Assembly (NCBI GenBank): GCA_947044405.1
Contig: CAMRHE010000012.1
Coordinates: 10,412,001 to 10,476,000 of the forward strand
DNA length: 64,000 bases
Direction of reading: 5' to 3'
Origin: Leptodactylus fallax
Taxonomy: Eukaryota > Chordata > Amphibia > Anura > Leptodactylidae
Shown: positions 24,262 through 36,620 of the stretch, in pieces
Layout of the letters: each line of letters starts with the position of its first letter
How positions within the stretch are numbered: position 1 is the first letter of the stretch
Made by a program: the position numbers and the translations under genes
Notes under the pieces: model-generated
Seen by the model: the letters and a program-made list of their open reading frames with translations, nothing else
What the model was told of the DNA's origin: nothing
Databases searched by the model: none

Positions 24262-24655
24262 CGTTTTTCGGGAACAAGATATTGATGACCTATCATTAGA
24301 ATAGGTCCTCAATGTAAGATATGCAGGGGTCTGCCAACCAAGATGTGTCTTTTCTTAGCATTCGCTATATGCAGAGCAGAACCAGGAGATATAGCTCTGT
24401 TCTCCGTGTAGTGGTTGTACTGAGTTACTGCAGCTCAGCTCCTATACAGGGAAACGGGAGCTGAGTTGCAGTAATTCAGACAGCCACTATATGGAGAAAA
24501 CAGCTATTTGCTTCCATCTCTGTTCTCCACATAGTGGCTGCTGGGAACTGCTGATCAGCGGGAGTCCCGGATGTTGGATCTTCCCATCCCTGAATTGATA
24601 ACCTATCCTAAGAATAGGTCATCAATATATTCTGCCCAGGAAACCCCTTCAACCC
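24262..24655. repeat. MITE with GATATTGATGACCTATC inverted ends
   Basis: The left arm GATATTGATGACCTATC and right arm GAATAGGTCATCAATATATT face each other, with CTATCATTAGAATAGG and CCTATCCTAAGAATAGG as further paired blocks. Internal duplication of GGAGCTGAGTTGCAGTAA-like segments (24430-24480). No coding capacity. Confidence 0.55.
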
Positions 24656-25383
24656 CTTTCCGCTCGTGACATTTGTCGATTTTTGTTTTTGAATCACCGC
24701 CTCCCAAACACCATAACTTTTTTATTTTTCCGTTCACAGAGCCATATTAGGGCTTAATGTTTGCAGGACAAATTGTTCTTCATAAATGGTACTATTTATT
24801 GTTCTGTACAATATACAGGGGAGCTGGAATAAAATTCAGAATGAATTTGGAGAAAAAGCGCATTTGTGCAACTTTTTTATGGGCTTCGTTTTTACAGAGT
24901 TCACTCTACAGCCAAAATGACAAGTTACCTGTATTCAGTACAATACCACGGATACAAAATTTATATAATTTTATTTACATTGAAATCCTTTGAAGATCTA
25001 AAACTTTCCAGAAATGTTTTTTTTTCTTAAAGTCGCCATATTCTGACATCTGTAACTTTTTTATATTTCCGTATTTGGGATGCATAGGGTGTCTTTTTTT
25101 TTGCAGGGCCAGGTGTATTTTTTAGTTATACCATATTGGGGAATGTCTACTGCTTTGATCACTTTTCATTCAAATTTTTATCAGAGGCAAAACAGTGAAA
25201 AAACGGTGGGTCGGCACTTTTGATTTTTTTGCGCTACCACGTTCACCATACGGGAAAAATATTTTTATAGGTTGGTAGACTGGGTGTTTTTGGACACAGG
25301 GTAAGAACTTTTGTATGAGTTGAACAGAAAGGGGGTTGATTTGTATTTTTAATATTTTTTCATTATAGAGATAGATAGATATA
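24650..25383 (+). repeat. MITE family 1, interrupted by Tc1
   Basis: Begins AACCCCTTTCCGCTCGTGAC and follows the family order to GTAGACTGGGTGTTTTTGGA and the T-rich segment, then stops at a Tc1 insertion at 25386. The missing right end is not found beyond the Tc1 element and its CA repeat. Confidence 0.6.
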
Positions 25384-25385
25384 TA

Positions 25386-27032
25386 CAGTCATATGAAAAA
25401 GTTTGGGCACCGCTATTAATCTTAATCATTTTTAGTTCTAAATATTTGGGTGTTTGCAACAGCCATTTCAATTTGATATATCTAATAACTGATGGACACA
25501 GTAATATTTCAGGATTGAAATGAGATTTATTGTACTAACAGAAAATGTGCAATATGCATTAAACCAAAATTTGACCGGTGCAAATATTTGGGTACCCTTA
25601 TTTTATTGATTTGAATACTCCTAACTACTTTTTACTGACTTACTGAAGCACAAAATTGGTTTTGTAACCTCACTGAGCTTTGAACTTCATAGCCAGGTGT
25701 ATCCAATCATGAGAAAAGGTATTTAAGGTGGCCAATTGCAAGTTGTTCTCCTATTTGAATCACCTCTGAAGAGTGGCATCATGGGCTCCTCAAAACAACT
25801 CTCAAATGACCTGAAAACAAAGATTGTTCAACATAGTTGTTCAGGGGAAGGATACAAAAAGTTGTCTCAGAGATTTAACCTGTCAGTTTCCACTGTGAGG
25901 AACATAGTAAGGAAATGGAAGACCACAGGGACAGTTCTTGTTAAGCCCAGAAGTGGCAGGCCAAGAAAAATATCAGAAAGGCAGAGAAGAAGAATGGTGA
26001 GAACAGTCAAGGACAATCCACAGACCACCTCCAAAGAGCTGCAGCATCATCTTGCTGCAGATGGTGTCACTGTGCATCGGTCAACAATACAGCACACTTT
26101 GCACAAGGAGAAGCTGTATGGGAGAGTGATGCGAAAGAAGCCGTTTCTGAAAGCACGCCACAAACAGAGTCGCCTGAGGTATGCAAAAGCACATTTGGAC
26201 AAGCCAGCTTCATTTTGGAAGAAGGTCCTGTGGACTGATGAAACAAAGATTGAGTTGTTTGGTCATACAAAAAGGCGTTATGCATGGCGTCAAAAAAACA
26301 CAGCATTCCAAGAAAAACACTTGCTACCCACTGTAAAATTTGGTGGAGGTTCCATCATGCTTTGGGGCTGTGTGGCCAATGCCGGCATCGGGAATCTTGT
26401 TAAAGTTGAGGGTCGCATGGATTCAACTCAGTATCAGCAGATTCTTGAGAATAATGTACAAGAATAAGTGACGAATTTGAAGTTACGCAGGGGATGGATA
26501 TTTCAGCAAGACAATGATCCAAAACACAGCTCCAAATCTACTCAGGCATTCATGCAGAGGAACAATTACAATGTTCTGGAATGGCCATCCCAGTCCCCAG
26601 ACCTGAATATCATTGAACATCTGTGGGATAATTTGAAGCGGGCTGTCCATGCTCGGCGACCATCAAACTTAACTGAACTGGAATTGTTTTGTAAAGAGGA
26701 ATGGTCAAAAATACCTTCATCCAGGATCCAGGAACTGATTAAAAGCTACAGGAAGCGACTAGAGGCTGTTATTTTTGCAAAAGGAGGATCTACTAAATAT
26801 TAATGTCACTTTTCTGTTGGAGGTGCCCATACTTTTGCACCAGTCAAATTTTGGTTTAATGCATATTGCACATTTTCTGTTAGTACAATAAACCTCATTT
26901 CAATCCTGAAATATTACTGTGTCCATCAGTTATTAGATATATCAAATTGAAATGGCTGTTGCAAACACCCAAATATTTAGAACTAAAAATGATTAAGATT
27001 AATAGGGGTGCCCAAACTTTTTCATATGACTG
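25386..27032 (+). mobile_element. Tc1-like transposon A
   Basis: 1647 bp bracketed by TA at 25384-25385 and 27033-27034. It starts CAGTCATATGAAAAAGTTTG and ends with the inverse. Terminal inverted repeats extend for roughly 200 bp with few mismatches (for example TACTGTGTCCATCAGTTATT on the right mirrors the left). It encodes one transposase interrupted by a single stop. This is the best-preserved DNA transposon in the window. Confidence 0.9.
25781..26803 (+). pseudogene. Tc1-like transposase A, one internal stop
   Basis: 340 codons from MGSSKQLSNDLKTKIVQHS to GGSTKY. N-terminal paired-type helix-turn-helix domains include YKKLSQRFNLSVSTVRNIV and an AT-hook-like RSGRPRKIS linker. The DDE catalytic core keeps all three acidic residues: LWTDETKIELFG, FQQDNDPKHSS and PDLNIIEHLW. 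A single in-frame TAA at 26465-26467 splits the protein between the first and second catalytic Asp; the frame continues unchanged after it. I start at 25781 because the upstream in-frame ATG at 25736 adds non-conserved residues. Confidence 0.9.

Positions 27033-27040
<8 letters not shown>

Positions 27041-27099
<59 letters not shown>
27041..27099. repeat. (CA)n microsatellite
   Basis: About 29 CA dinucleotides directly after TGTATATATA at the right end of Tc1-like transposon A. Confidence 0.97.
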
Positions 27100-27100
<1 letters not shown>

Positions 27101-27189
27101 AGAATTGCTGTGTTTTGTTTATCCTACCTACAAAAAAAAACAAAACAAAAAAAAAAAGACTAAAAAGCAATTACAACAGGTAAAATAGG

Positions 27190-27782
27190 GACGATGATGT
27201 AGAAGACCAGCAGGAGAGAAGTGAAACTCAAATTAGCACAAGGACCCAGACCAGAGGTCTCACTAGCGCTAACAAAAACCTAAATTAACCTCTGCCAATT
27301 GTGAGAAGGTGACAGGCAGAGTGCTGGAGTCCCGGTATATCTCCCCCAGATTCCTAATTTATGTGTGGTCCAATACGGGTCTTGAATAGGCCTCATCCTA
27401 GGTGTAGGTCCCAGTCTCATTAATGGGCCATAAAAGGCTGCAGAGCCTTCACTTCCGGGCAGATCCTGGGAGTAAGAGGAGGCGTCTGGGTCTGTCCTGA
27501 CACTGAGTCTGCTGAGACGGTATTGTGCTAAGTTGCTTGGTCGTGTGGCTGGTAGCAAGCCCCACGTACAGTTAGTATTTACTGTTTATTGCTCGGACAA
27601 GCAGGGTTTTGTTTTACGTTTTTCCTGAAGTTAAGGCTGTATTTTATTCTGCTTATTCTGTGCCTGACGTAAGGTTTATTTATTTTTGCTGTTTTTTCAA
27701 ATAAACCTGTTTTGCACCAGTGTCCCTGTCTCTGACTGGTTGGGTCTGCACCATTGCTGCTACCGAGCTACCTTCCCCACAC
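27190..27782 (+). mobile_element. Possible solo LTR
   Basis: Resembles a retrotransposon LTR: CAAATAAACCTGTTTTGCAC holds an AATAAA signal near 27703, followed by TGTCCCTGTCTCTGACTGG and ending near CCTTCCCCACA. A TG-type start near 27198 is possible but no target duplication is visible. No second copy occurs in the window. Internal open frames look accidental. Confidence 0.4.
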
Positions 27783-28224
27783 TATATATACACAGTAATT
27801 TGTGTTTGATCTTTACAGAGAAGATGTGTAAAACTTAACCTTTACTAACCCCTCCAATCTGCTAAACAGCCTACTTAAGTCTGGGGAGAATTTTTAAACA
27901 ATGGTGCCCACTGAGCATCTGTGGCCACGGCATCTGACAGGTTATTTTACTTTCCTTCTCCTTTTGCAGGACCAAACGCAGCACAAACTGTTCAGTTGCC
28001 ATAGCAATTGAGAGTCTTCTTAAGACTTCCTGTCCTGCCAGTTCTATGCTACTATAAAGCCCTGCCTGTTTAAATTTTAAGTATAAAAAAATGTAAAAAT
28101 ATAAAAAGTTAAAAAAAAACAAAAAAAACAAAAACAAACACAAAACATTTCCCTAGGTTGAATTTAAAAAAAATAAAAAAAGTTTATTGAAGCATACATC
28201 ATACAAAATATAATACAGAAGAAG
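27783..28224. other. No gene; A-rich runs
   Basis: Intronic sequence of the large ADAD1-like intron with A-rich runs near 28110 and 28170. Nothing else recognised. Confidence 0.4.
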
Positions 28225-28994
28225 TTTAACCACTTCCATAGGGTCACATAGGGCTTTATTTTTATTTTCATTTTATTTATATCCGGGAAAAATATAAACA
28301 AAAGGAGGGAAAACGTTTTTTTTTTTTTTTTTTTTTTAACACCACAAGGTGCTACTAAAAAAACTTTATAAAATAGCTTTTCCTCTCCGTTATGGTCATT
28401 TTTATTTTGTATGGTGTCGTCGGGGGGTGGGGCTAAAACCTGTAATAAGGGTGTGTTATTGACATATTATTAAATTTTTTTTTTTTTTTTTTTTTTTTAC
28501 ATTGTGTCCCCATAAGGTAATAATAGACCTTTGGGGACATCTGATCACTGTTTTTTCATGGGTAGGCTGATTTTCCCTGTAACTGGGACTGGTACATTTA
28601 GCCTCAGTTGCAGGAGTAATACAGTCTCCTACCCGTTACTATAGAGCTGATCTGGGTCCTCTAGGACCCTGCAGCTCTAACAAGCTTTGATCCTGATGGA
28701 ACATGTGACCGCCGGGTCAGAGGGGAGCCGCATCATGGCAGCACCCATAGCTGTGTATACATCGCTCATTGAGCGCTGTGTACACAGCGATCGAGAATTC
28801 AGGGAAGGTAAAAAAACCTTCCCTGCCTTCTCTCTGTGAGCTCCAGCTGAAGTTACAGCTGGCTCCCTGTTTCATCAGCTGCACGATTTCATGCAGCTCC
28901 CGAAAACTGTTTGGACGTACCAGTATGTCCTCGCAGAACAAGGAAGCCACTATCTGGACGTAAAAGCCCAATGGGCGGTCCGGAAGTGGTTAAA
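28225..28994. repeat. MITE with TTTAACCACTTCC ends
   Basis: TTTAACCACTTCC at 28225-28237 and GGAAGTGGTTAAA at 28982-28994 are perfect 13-bp inverted ends, giving a 770-bp element. The interior contains T-runs near 28320 and 28480 and a CTTCCCTGCCTTCTCTCTGT region. No open frame resembling a transposase. Confidence 0.7.
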
Positions 28995-29349
28995 AAAAAA
29001 AAAAAAAACAAAGCAAAAAAAAGAACAAAACAAACTTGGTCTTAGTACTACTCCATCTCCCGAATCCATATACAAGCGTTTCGGAAGTGCCAAAGGACTG
29101 TGGTCCCAAAATGATGGCATAGAGGAGAGACCAAATGGTCACCGATAGCAAGCATAACATGAGCGACATTTACTTATCATATTAACATTATTAATAACTG
29201 AGGTCGTGCTTTCTGCCCTGATCAATTTAGCTGCCAAGGGACTGTAATATGAATCTAAAAGGGGCAATATATAGGATCAAGGCACAATTGTACCATTGGT
29301 GAGACTTTTTGAAATCCTTTTCCTTAGTTTACATATAAAATTAAAAACA
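28995..29349. other. No gene recognised
   Basis: A-rich start (directly after the MITE) then unremarkable intronic sequence. Confidence 0.4.
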
Positions 29350-29790
29350 AAAATGAAACTATAAAACATAATGCGACAAAAATGCCTGAACTATTAAAAT
29401 GAAAAAATATTTATGCCACACAGTGAACACCGTAGCGGGGAAAAAATGAAAAATGGACAAATCACTGCTTTTTTCACAGTTTTCCACATCAGAAATTACA
29501 TCAAAAAAACTATGTAAAATTAGTATCTCCGAGACTGTACTAACACACAATGCAAGTAACCGGTTACTTTTACCACATAATGAAAATAAAACCCATAAAA
29601 AAAAAGCACAAGGTTTTTTTTTTTGGGGGGTTTTTTTTTTAAATTGAACCTCATTCTGATTTTTTTTTCCAGCTTTGCAGTACAACACACAGAATAATAA
29701 ATTATGCCTTTGTGAAATATATTTTGTCCCGCAAAAAACAAGGCTGCAATTGGGTTACAGCCGCTAAAACCTCAAACGTTTCCGGATTTA
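29350..29790 (-). repeat. MITE family 1, partial minus copy
   Basis: Carries family blocks in reverse: CACAGTGAACACCGTAGCGG, a run into AAATTGAACCTCATTCTG, and TTTGTCCCGCAAAAAACAAG. Ends are not preserved. Confidence 0.5.
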
Positions 29791-30139
29791 AACAATGACA
29801 AAAGTAAATATGACAGTACTTCCTCGCTTCATCTACTTTTTTCCTATGACCATATTTGATTTTGTATTGCAGTTAAATTTGTATCGCAGTTAAAACTGAG
29901 AAATAAAAAATATTTTCTATGTGCCTGAAACCAGTAATGTCCTCCCTTCCTCCTCATCGTCCTGTGTCTGAAGCAGAAGCCTCCTACTTTGCTGTCTAAA
30001 GTAGGACGAAATGATCGCTAAGCCCAACCAGCCAATTGGTCTCCAGTCACAGATGGAGTAGGTTGGCAGGAGATTAACCCCTGTGATCTCTGCAGAATTT
30101 TTATCACTTATCAGCATCATGCAGAGAATGTTAAAGATC
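29791..30139. other. No gene recognised
   Basis: Intronic sequence up to the decayed DIRS element; nothing supported. Confidence 0.35.
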
Positions 30140-33100
30140 ACCAGGACAAAATCCAGGCAGAGAAGACAGCATGCACGGGGATGCTTGGGGTGTGGGCAAT
30201 AGGAAAGTAAAACAACTTTCCAATAAAGTGGAAAGGAGAAAAAGAAAAAAAGACGGTCGATGGAGGGCAACCTTGTGCTTGGGACGATCATGCAGAAAGA
30301 GGAGACGGCCACCAGGAAGGCAACCTGTCAAGACAGAGGGAGAAGGGAGATCTCACGCTAAGGCACGAAGGGGGGACCCGGAGTTCCCCAAGGAGGAGAA
30401 TGAGTCCCTGGGCTAGTAACCAAACGACAGCAGGGAGGAATACAGTGCGCCGCTAACTGTCAGAAGGTGGAGAAGATGGACAAGGAAGGAAAACTGCCCA
30501 TACGGAGAAGAAAACAAAACAGAGTCCCTGGGCTAGACCCAATAGGGGGAAGCGAGGATCCTGGGAAGGGAATATAAGGAGGCGTATGGCGGCCAAACCA
30601 CCACCACACGCAGACCTCACATGTAAAAATAGATTTCACAGACTGGGATGTTTCGGGCCTTGAGCATGGTCTGGAAAACAGACTCCCCAAATACTACGAA
30701 GCATAGAACCTGGCTCCAAATCCCACTGTTAAGTGCACAGAGGTAATGAGGGTTGAACCTGCAGGGCCAAAATAAAGCTGCAAGGATAGATAGAACCCCC
30801 TCGGTCTTCAGGTTCTGGAGAACCCGGGGGAGAAGAGGAAGAGGAGGGAAAGAGAAGGAAGGCGGAAGACCAACCAGGGGAGCACAAGACTGATGGTGGC
30901 AGAGCTCTGAGGGTCCAGGGCCCTGGCCACGAGAGACCAAATTCCAGGAAATTACCAGGAATGATGTATAAGACAACCAACTTTGCATTTGAAAAAGGAG
31001 TTGCTGAACTCTGAAAACCGTCGTGTATTGGTTTGAACAATAAAGGATTATTCTTATACATCGGTCCTGGTAAGCGCTGATCCATTCTTCCATTTCCTGG
31101 AATTTGGTCTCATCACTGCATCTGTTAATACGTCTACTCTGGACGGAGGATCTAGCAGCTTTTTCATTGACCACCACAGTTTTACTCACATAAGGTGAGC
31201 GGCTATTTAGCCACATCTTTGTATTACATTACAATTAAGCGATAAAACACAGAGCGTTGCTCGGTGCTGTCTTTTGTTTTCTGTCTGGCCACGAGAGAGG
31301 GAGCTTGAGGTTCAAGTGGGAGGCAAAGTAGTCATTGTCTGGCGTGCCCCGCTGGAAGCATAACTGAAGAAAGAGCTCCTGGATAAGCGACCACTTGCCC
31401 AGGTTGAGATTTTCTCGGTTTACATAGACTAGTCACCCAACAGTCCACTCCTAGAATGTGGATCGCAGACAGAGCCAGGACATGACACTCCGTCCAAAGA
31501 AGGTAGTGGAAGGCATCCTGCATGGACACTCGGCTCCTGAGGCCCCCTTGAGGGGTCAAGAAGGCAACCGCAGAGGAGGTGCTGGTCGGGACAGTGACCA
31601 GACAGCCTTGGAGGAGAGTGGTCCGACGAGACAGAACATAGAAAAAAGGGGCCTCAGTTTCAGAAAAAGAATAGAACACAGAGAGCTCCTCCAAAGGAGG
31701 GACACATTGGACTGGAGAGCATGGATATTGGACTCCAGGAGGAAACACCTGCCCTGGAGAGCATAGAGAATATACAGGAAGCCTATGCGCTAGAAGGTAC
31801 AAGACCGGAATGTTCCTTGTAGATGAGCCAGCTGAACTGGCGAAGGTGAGCCAAGCTGACCCATAAGCTTATCAGATTGTCTATCTAGGAAGAGTTCTAA
31901 ACCGGGAGAACGACTAAGTATAAAAACACAGCGACTTCTCTGGAGTGGAGGATTGCCATGAGGGACCCCATCAACTCGATGAAAACCCGGGAGGCAGAGA
32001 CAAGCTCGAGGGGGGCACAACAAACGGAAAAGGACTCAAACCCACCACAAAGCGAAGAAAACAATGCTGAAGTCACAGTGCAAAGAAGATGTGGGAGGTA
32101 GGCATCATGAATGTCCATGAACGACAGGGATCCGCTGGACTTCAGAGATATCACCACCAACCATAGGGACTCCATGTGAAACCTGCATACACGGACAAAC
32201 CGGTTGAGCCTCAGCAGGTCCAGGATGGGGCAAAAAATGCCATCCATTATGAGGACGGAAAAAGGGTGGAATAAAAACCCTGAGACTGCTCTGAAGCGGG
32301 ACAGCGAATAATGATGCTCTGTAACTGTAGAGCCAAGGCTGTCTGCAGGACAGCAGTCAAGCCAGGAAAGTAGAGGAGCTGGTTGATACCACCTCTCGGT
32401 CCCGGGAATCAGCATCACTAGCAAGCCAGATCTCCTGGAAGGACAACGGCCATCCTCCCCACCCATGGAGCCCCGAGAGGGAGAAGACGACCTTCATGTA
32501 GAGTAGCATGGTGGTCCTAGAACTAGAATAGGAAGGTTTAGAGGATGTGAGATACACTGCTAGACAGGCGTGGCTCTGAAGGAGGGTTTCCAGGAGTGGA
32601 AGTCCCGGAAGGACTGCCACCCAGAGAAAAGGTATGTTTGGGTGGGCCAGGCGGACTGACCTCGTCGAACCCTATTTGAGAGCCGTTGCAACTCGCCCTA
32701 TGTTGCGTATTACATCCCTTCTCCACCCCGCAGAGAATGGCTGGATGAGGATGGGGGTGCAGAACGTTGCTGAGGGAGAAGAGAGCTCATTCCCCTGGAA
32801 GCTGCAGAAATGAGCTTGTCAAGACCCTGCCAAAAATTAAAAAGCTCTGTTCTGTACACCCCAGAGAAGATAAGGAGCATGACTGCTGCATTAGAGGCAG
32901 ATTCAGCATTCCATGATCAGAGCCAAAAGGAACGTCAGAATTATGGCCACCGCGTTGGCTTCCAGAAGGGCATCGCACAGATACTTGGAGGCATCAGCTG
33001 GATGCTGAACCCCCTCTAGAAAAAGGGGGGGGAAGGGTCCATTGGAAAGGCCCTTCTGAAGCCGTTTGGCCCAAGGAGCAGCAAGTGAAGGCCCCCTTAG

Positions 33101-34308
33101 AGGGGAGAGCCCACCCTCAGTCCGAGGGATCCCTGAGCAAGGCGGAATCTGCCAGGTGCAGAGCAGAAACCACAGATGGACAAGCTACGGCGGAATGTAC
33201 CTTAGGAAACAGGACGCCCGACTTCTAGTGGAAGGCAAGGGACAGTCGGCTGGAGCCAGTCAAGTTGCTAGATATGGTCAAAAGCCCCGAGAGAGGGAAA
33301 GACCAAAAGAGGGCGGCGATTTGCTCTGACTACTTGGGACGGAGATGCCCTCCAGGGAGGCCGGTACAGAATCTTCTTAGATATGCATCTCTGACCACAC
33401 AGATGAGCTCCTGCGTGGGTGAGGGTATGGATGCGCCTAGCTGAGTCTCCGGGTCAGAGTAAATGGCGTCCCCATTATAGAGAAGCAGGCCGGGCAGGGG
33501 AAGACTAGATTCCGCCTGTCTGGGTTGAGCTGGAGCTTTAGCACTATCTGGAGGAGGCCCAGAGGAAGGGGAGGGTGACAATGATCTGAGATTCGATTTC
33601 CTGGTCCATTTGTGAGGACTGCTCCAGGGAGGTTCTCGGAAGATGCCAGTAGATCGCATACAGGAGGGGCAGCCATTCCAGGGTCTCCACCGCAGACTGG
33701 CAAATCTAGTAGGGTCACCCATTGCCCAAGTAAGGAAAGGCTGCTGGGGGAGGATGCACCTGAGGGGGGGTCGTGAGGATCCTGGCAGCTTGGTCAGAAG
33801 CAAAGATAGGCACAGGTTGGCAGCTGCAACCTGTGAAAAAACGAGGTGACACCGGGAGGAACTAAGGGGTGGATTAGCCGGAACTGCATCCCAACAGGGA
33901 CCGCTGTCCTGTTCACAGAGCAGGAAAACACAAGAAACATTTTTTTTTTTTTTTTTTTTGAAAAAACAGTTACTCAAGCGTCCAGGTCTGGGAGGGATAA
34001 GAACCTCCCCACAGGCCAATAGGAGGACAGGGAGGGTTCAGGAAGCGGGGGGGACTAAAGTATAAACTGCGGCAGGACACCACCGGCACAGTAGTTGGCT
34101 GGGGCTCCACAGAACCCGCCTGGAGGCCCAAAAATAACGGCGGGGAACCGGATTGGGGGTCCCTGAAGAATATGGACCTAGCCAGCAAGGGAAAGAGAAC
34201 CCCTTTTTGGCGGCAGAATGCCGCTGAGGAGAGCCGCAGGACCAGAGAAGGAATGAGGGCCATCATCTAAGAGTACATGGAGAAGGACCCCCAGGATGGC
34301 TCAGAATA
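30140..34308 (-). mobile_element. DIRS-type retrotransposon, decayed
   Basis: Minus-strand remnants of a DIRS element, which moves by reverse transcription and a tyrosine recombinase. A gag-end block near 33050-32930 reads like QHPADASKYLCDALLEAN across frames. The RT is clearest at 32290-31900: RLNRFVRVCRFHMESLWLVV, then FMDIHDAYLP and CCAPLELVSASRVF. The expected YLDD box reads YLVV near 31915. RNase H-like sequence follows to about 31400. I could not recognise the recombinase, and stops and shifts are frequent. The upper limit is set by the Tc1 insertion at 34311; sequence beyond 35932 may be its continuation. Confidence 0.72.
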
Positions 34309-34310
34309 TA

Positions 34311-35931
34311 CAGTGCCTTGCGAAAGTATTCGGCCCCCTTGAACTTCACAACCTTTTGCCACATTTCAGGCTTCAAACATAAGGATATAAAATTTTAATT
34401 TTTTGGTGAAGAATAAACAAGTGGGACACAATTGTGAAGTGTAACAAAATTTATTGGTTATTTTAAACTTTTGTAAAGAATAAAAAACTGAAAAGTGGGG
34501 CGTGCAATATTATTCGGCCCCTTTACTTTCAGTGCAGCAAACTCACTCCAGAAGTTCAGTGAGGATCTCTGAATGATCCAATGTTGTCCTAAATGACTGA
34601 TGACGATAAATATAATCCACCTGTGTGTAATCAAATCTCCGTATAAATGCACCTGCTCTGTGATAGTCTCAGGGTTCTGTTTAAAGCGCAGAGAGCATCA
34701 TGAAGACCAAGGAACACACCAGGCAGGTCCGTGATACTGTTGTGGAGAACTTTAAAGCCAGATTTGGATACAAAAAGATTTCCCAAACTTTAAACATCCC
34801 AAGGAGCACTGTGCAAGCGATCATATTGAAATGGAAGGACCACTGCAAATCTACCAAGACCCGGCTGTCCCTCTAAACTTTCATCTCAAACAAGGAGAAG
34901 ACTGATCAGAGATGCAGCCAAGAGGCCCATGATCACTCTGGATGAACTGCAGAGATCTACAGCTGAGGTGGGAGAGTCTGTCCATAGGACAACAATCAGT
35001 CGTACACTGCACAAATCTGGCCTTTATGGAAGAGTGGCAAGAAGAAAGCCATTTCTCAAAGATATCCATAAAAAGTCTCATTTAAAGTTTGCCACAAGCC
35101 ACCTGGGAGACACACCAAACATGTGGAAGAAGGTGCTCTGGTCAGATGAAACCAAAATCGAACTTTTTGGCCACAAGGCAAAATGATATGTTTGGCGTAA
35201 AAGCAACACAGCTCATCACCCTGAACACACCATCCCCACTGTCAAACATGGTGGTGGCAGCATCATGGTTTGGGCCTGCTTTTCTTCAGCAGGGACAGGG
35301 AAGATGGTTAAAATTGATGGGAAGATGGATGGAGCCAAATACAGTACCATTCTGGAAGAAAACCTGTTGGAGTCTGCAAAAGACCTGAGACTGGGACGGA
35401 GATTTATCTTCCAACAAGACAATGATCCCAAACATAAAGCAAAATCTACAATGGAATGGTTCACAAATAAACGTATACAGGTGTTAGAATGGCCAAGTCA
35501 AAGTCCAGACCTGAATCCAATCCATAATCTGTGGAAAGAGCTGAAAACTGCTGTTCACAAACGCTCTCCATCCAACCTCACTGAGCTCCAGCTGTTTTCC
35601 AAGGAAGAATGGGAAAGAATTTCAGTCTCTCGATGTGCAAAACTGATAAAGACATACCCCAAGCGACTTGCAGCTGTAATCGCAGCAAAAGGTGGCGCTA
35701 CAAAGTATTAACTTAAGAGGGCCGAATAATTTGGCACACCCCACTTTTCAGTTTTTTATTTTTTACAAAAGTTTAAAATATCCAATAAATTTCGTTCCAC
35801 TTCACGATTGTGTCCCACTTGTTGTTGATTCTTCACCAAAAAATTAAAATTTTATATCCTTATGTTTGAAGCCTGAAATGTGGCAAAAGGTTGAAAAGTT
35901 CAAGGGGGCTGAATACATTCGCAAGGCACTG
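34311..35931 (+). mobile_element. Tc1-like transposon B
   Basis: 1621 bp with TA at both flanks (34309-34310 and 35932-35933). It begins CAGTGCCTTGCGAAAGTATT and ends with the inverse; inverted repeats run roughly 200 bp. This terminus belongs to a Tc1 family widespread in fish and frogs. The transposase is broken. Confidence 0.88.
34700..35711 (+). pseudogene. Tc1-like transposase B, broken
   Basis: Begins MKTKEHTRQVRDTVVENFK in one frame. A frameshift around 34865-34875 is needed to join the RRRLIRDAAKRPMITLDELQ part. A TGA at 35184-35186 follows IELFGHKAK. The frame then continues to GGATKY. Catalytic residues: WSDETKIELFG and FQQDNDPKHKA are kept, but the third position reads PDLNPIHNLW, His in place of the catalytic Glu. 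It cannot be active. Confidence 0.88.
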
Positions 35932-36620
35932 TAGGTCGTCAATGGGTTCCCACATGATCCGTTGTCTTCGAGAGCTGCAGGATCACCCCTTCAGTACACC
36001 TTGCACGTGCAAGTGGGGTCATCGACATTCCGGCCCCCGATGTGGCAGTGGTGGGGACTGGGTGACCAGCGAGATGTTCTTTAACAGAGCGCAGCGCCCG
36101 CAGGAGGGTGCTACTAGTATGGGTGCACACTGAAGACCCTCCTGCACCTGAAAAGAAGAGAGAAAATAAAAACAGTGAGGCACCAAGCTGAAATTAAAAA
36201 TGGCTAACTAACAATATTGTAGAGCGGCGGTACAAGTTTTTTTTCTTGCGTTACAAAATTTTGTGGACATATGGCCACGCTACCAACAGCATATGGACAA
36301 GATAGAGAAACTGCTACATGCAAATTTGTGGAAATGCCTTTTCAAAGGAAGAAGATATAAGGACTTCTATTTAGTATGGATGGTAGTACTATGATCAGAT
36401 GCATGTGTTATTACTGTCTGATTTGTAATCTATTTACTTGTTATAAGTAAATCTTTTTTAATTTGGACAAGCTGCTTCACGTTGAATTTTTTCACATCAA
36501 AACAATGCAGACTGACAAAACAGTGAAAGCAATACACTCGCTGATGAACCAAATTCATGCACTAAGGAGATGTTAGAATCAAGTCAAACTTTACACGAGT
36601 GAATGCAATGATGATATATA
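35932..36620. other. No gene; possible DIRS continuation
   Basis: The first ~200 bp is CG-richer and may continue the DIRS element across the Tc1-like B insertion, but I found no diagnostic domain. The rest is AT-rich with nothing recognised. Confidence 0.3.

Noticed and set aside
26895..27183. Open frames encoding Cys-Val or Thr-His repeats
   Set aside because: Translation of the CA microsatellite on either strand.
30620..31216. 199-codon minus-strand frame that might be the DIRS tyrosine recombinase
   Set aside because: I could not find the recombinase catalytic pattern (R, H-x-x-R, Y); kept only as part of the DIRS remnant.
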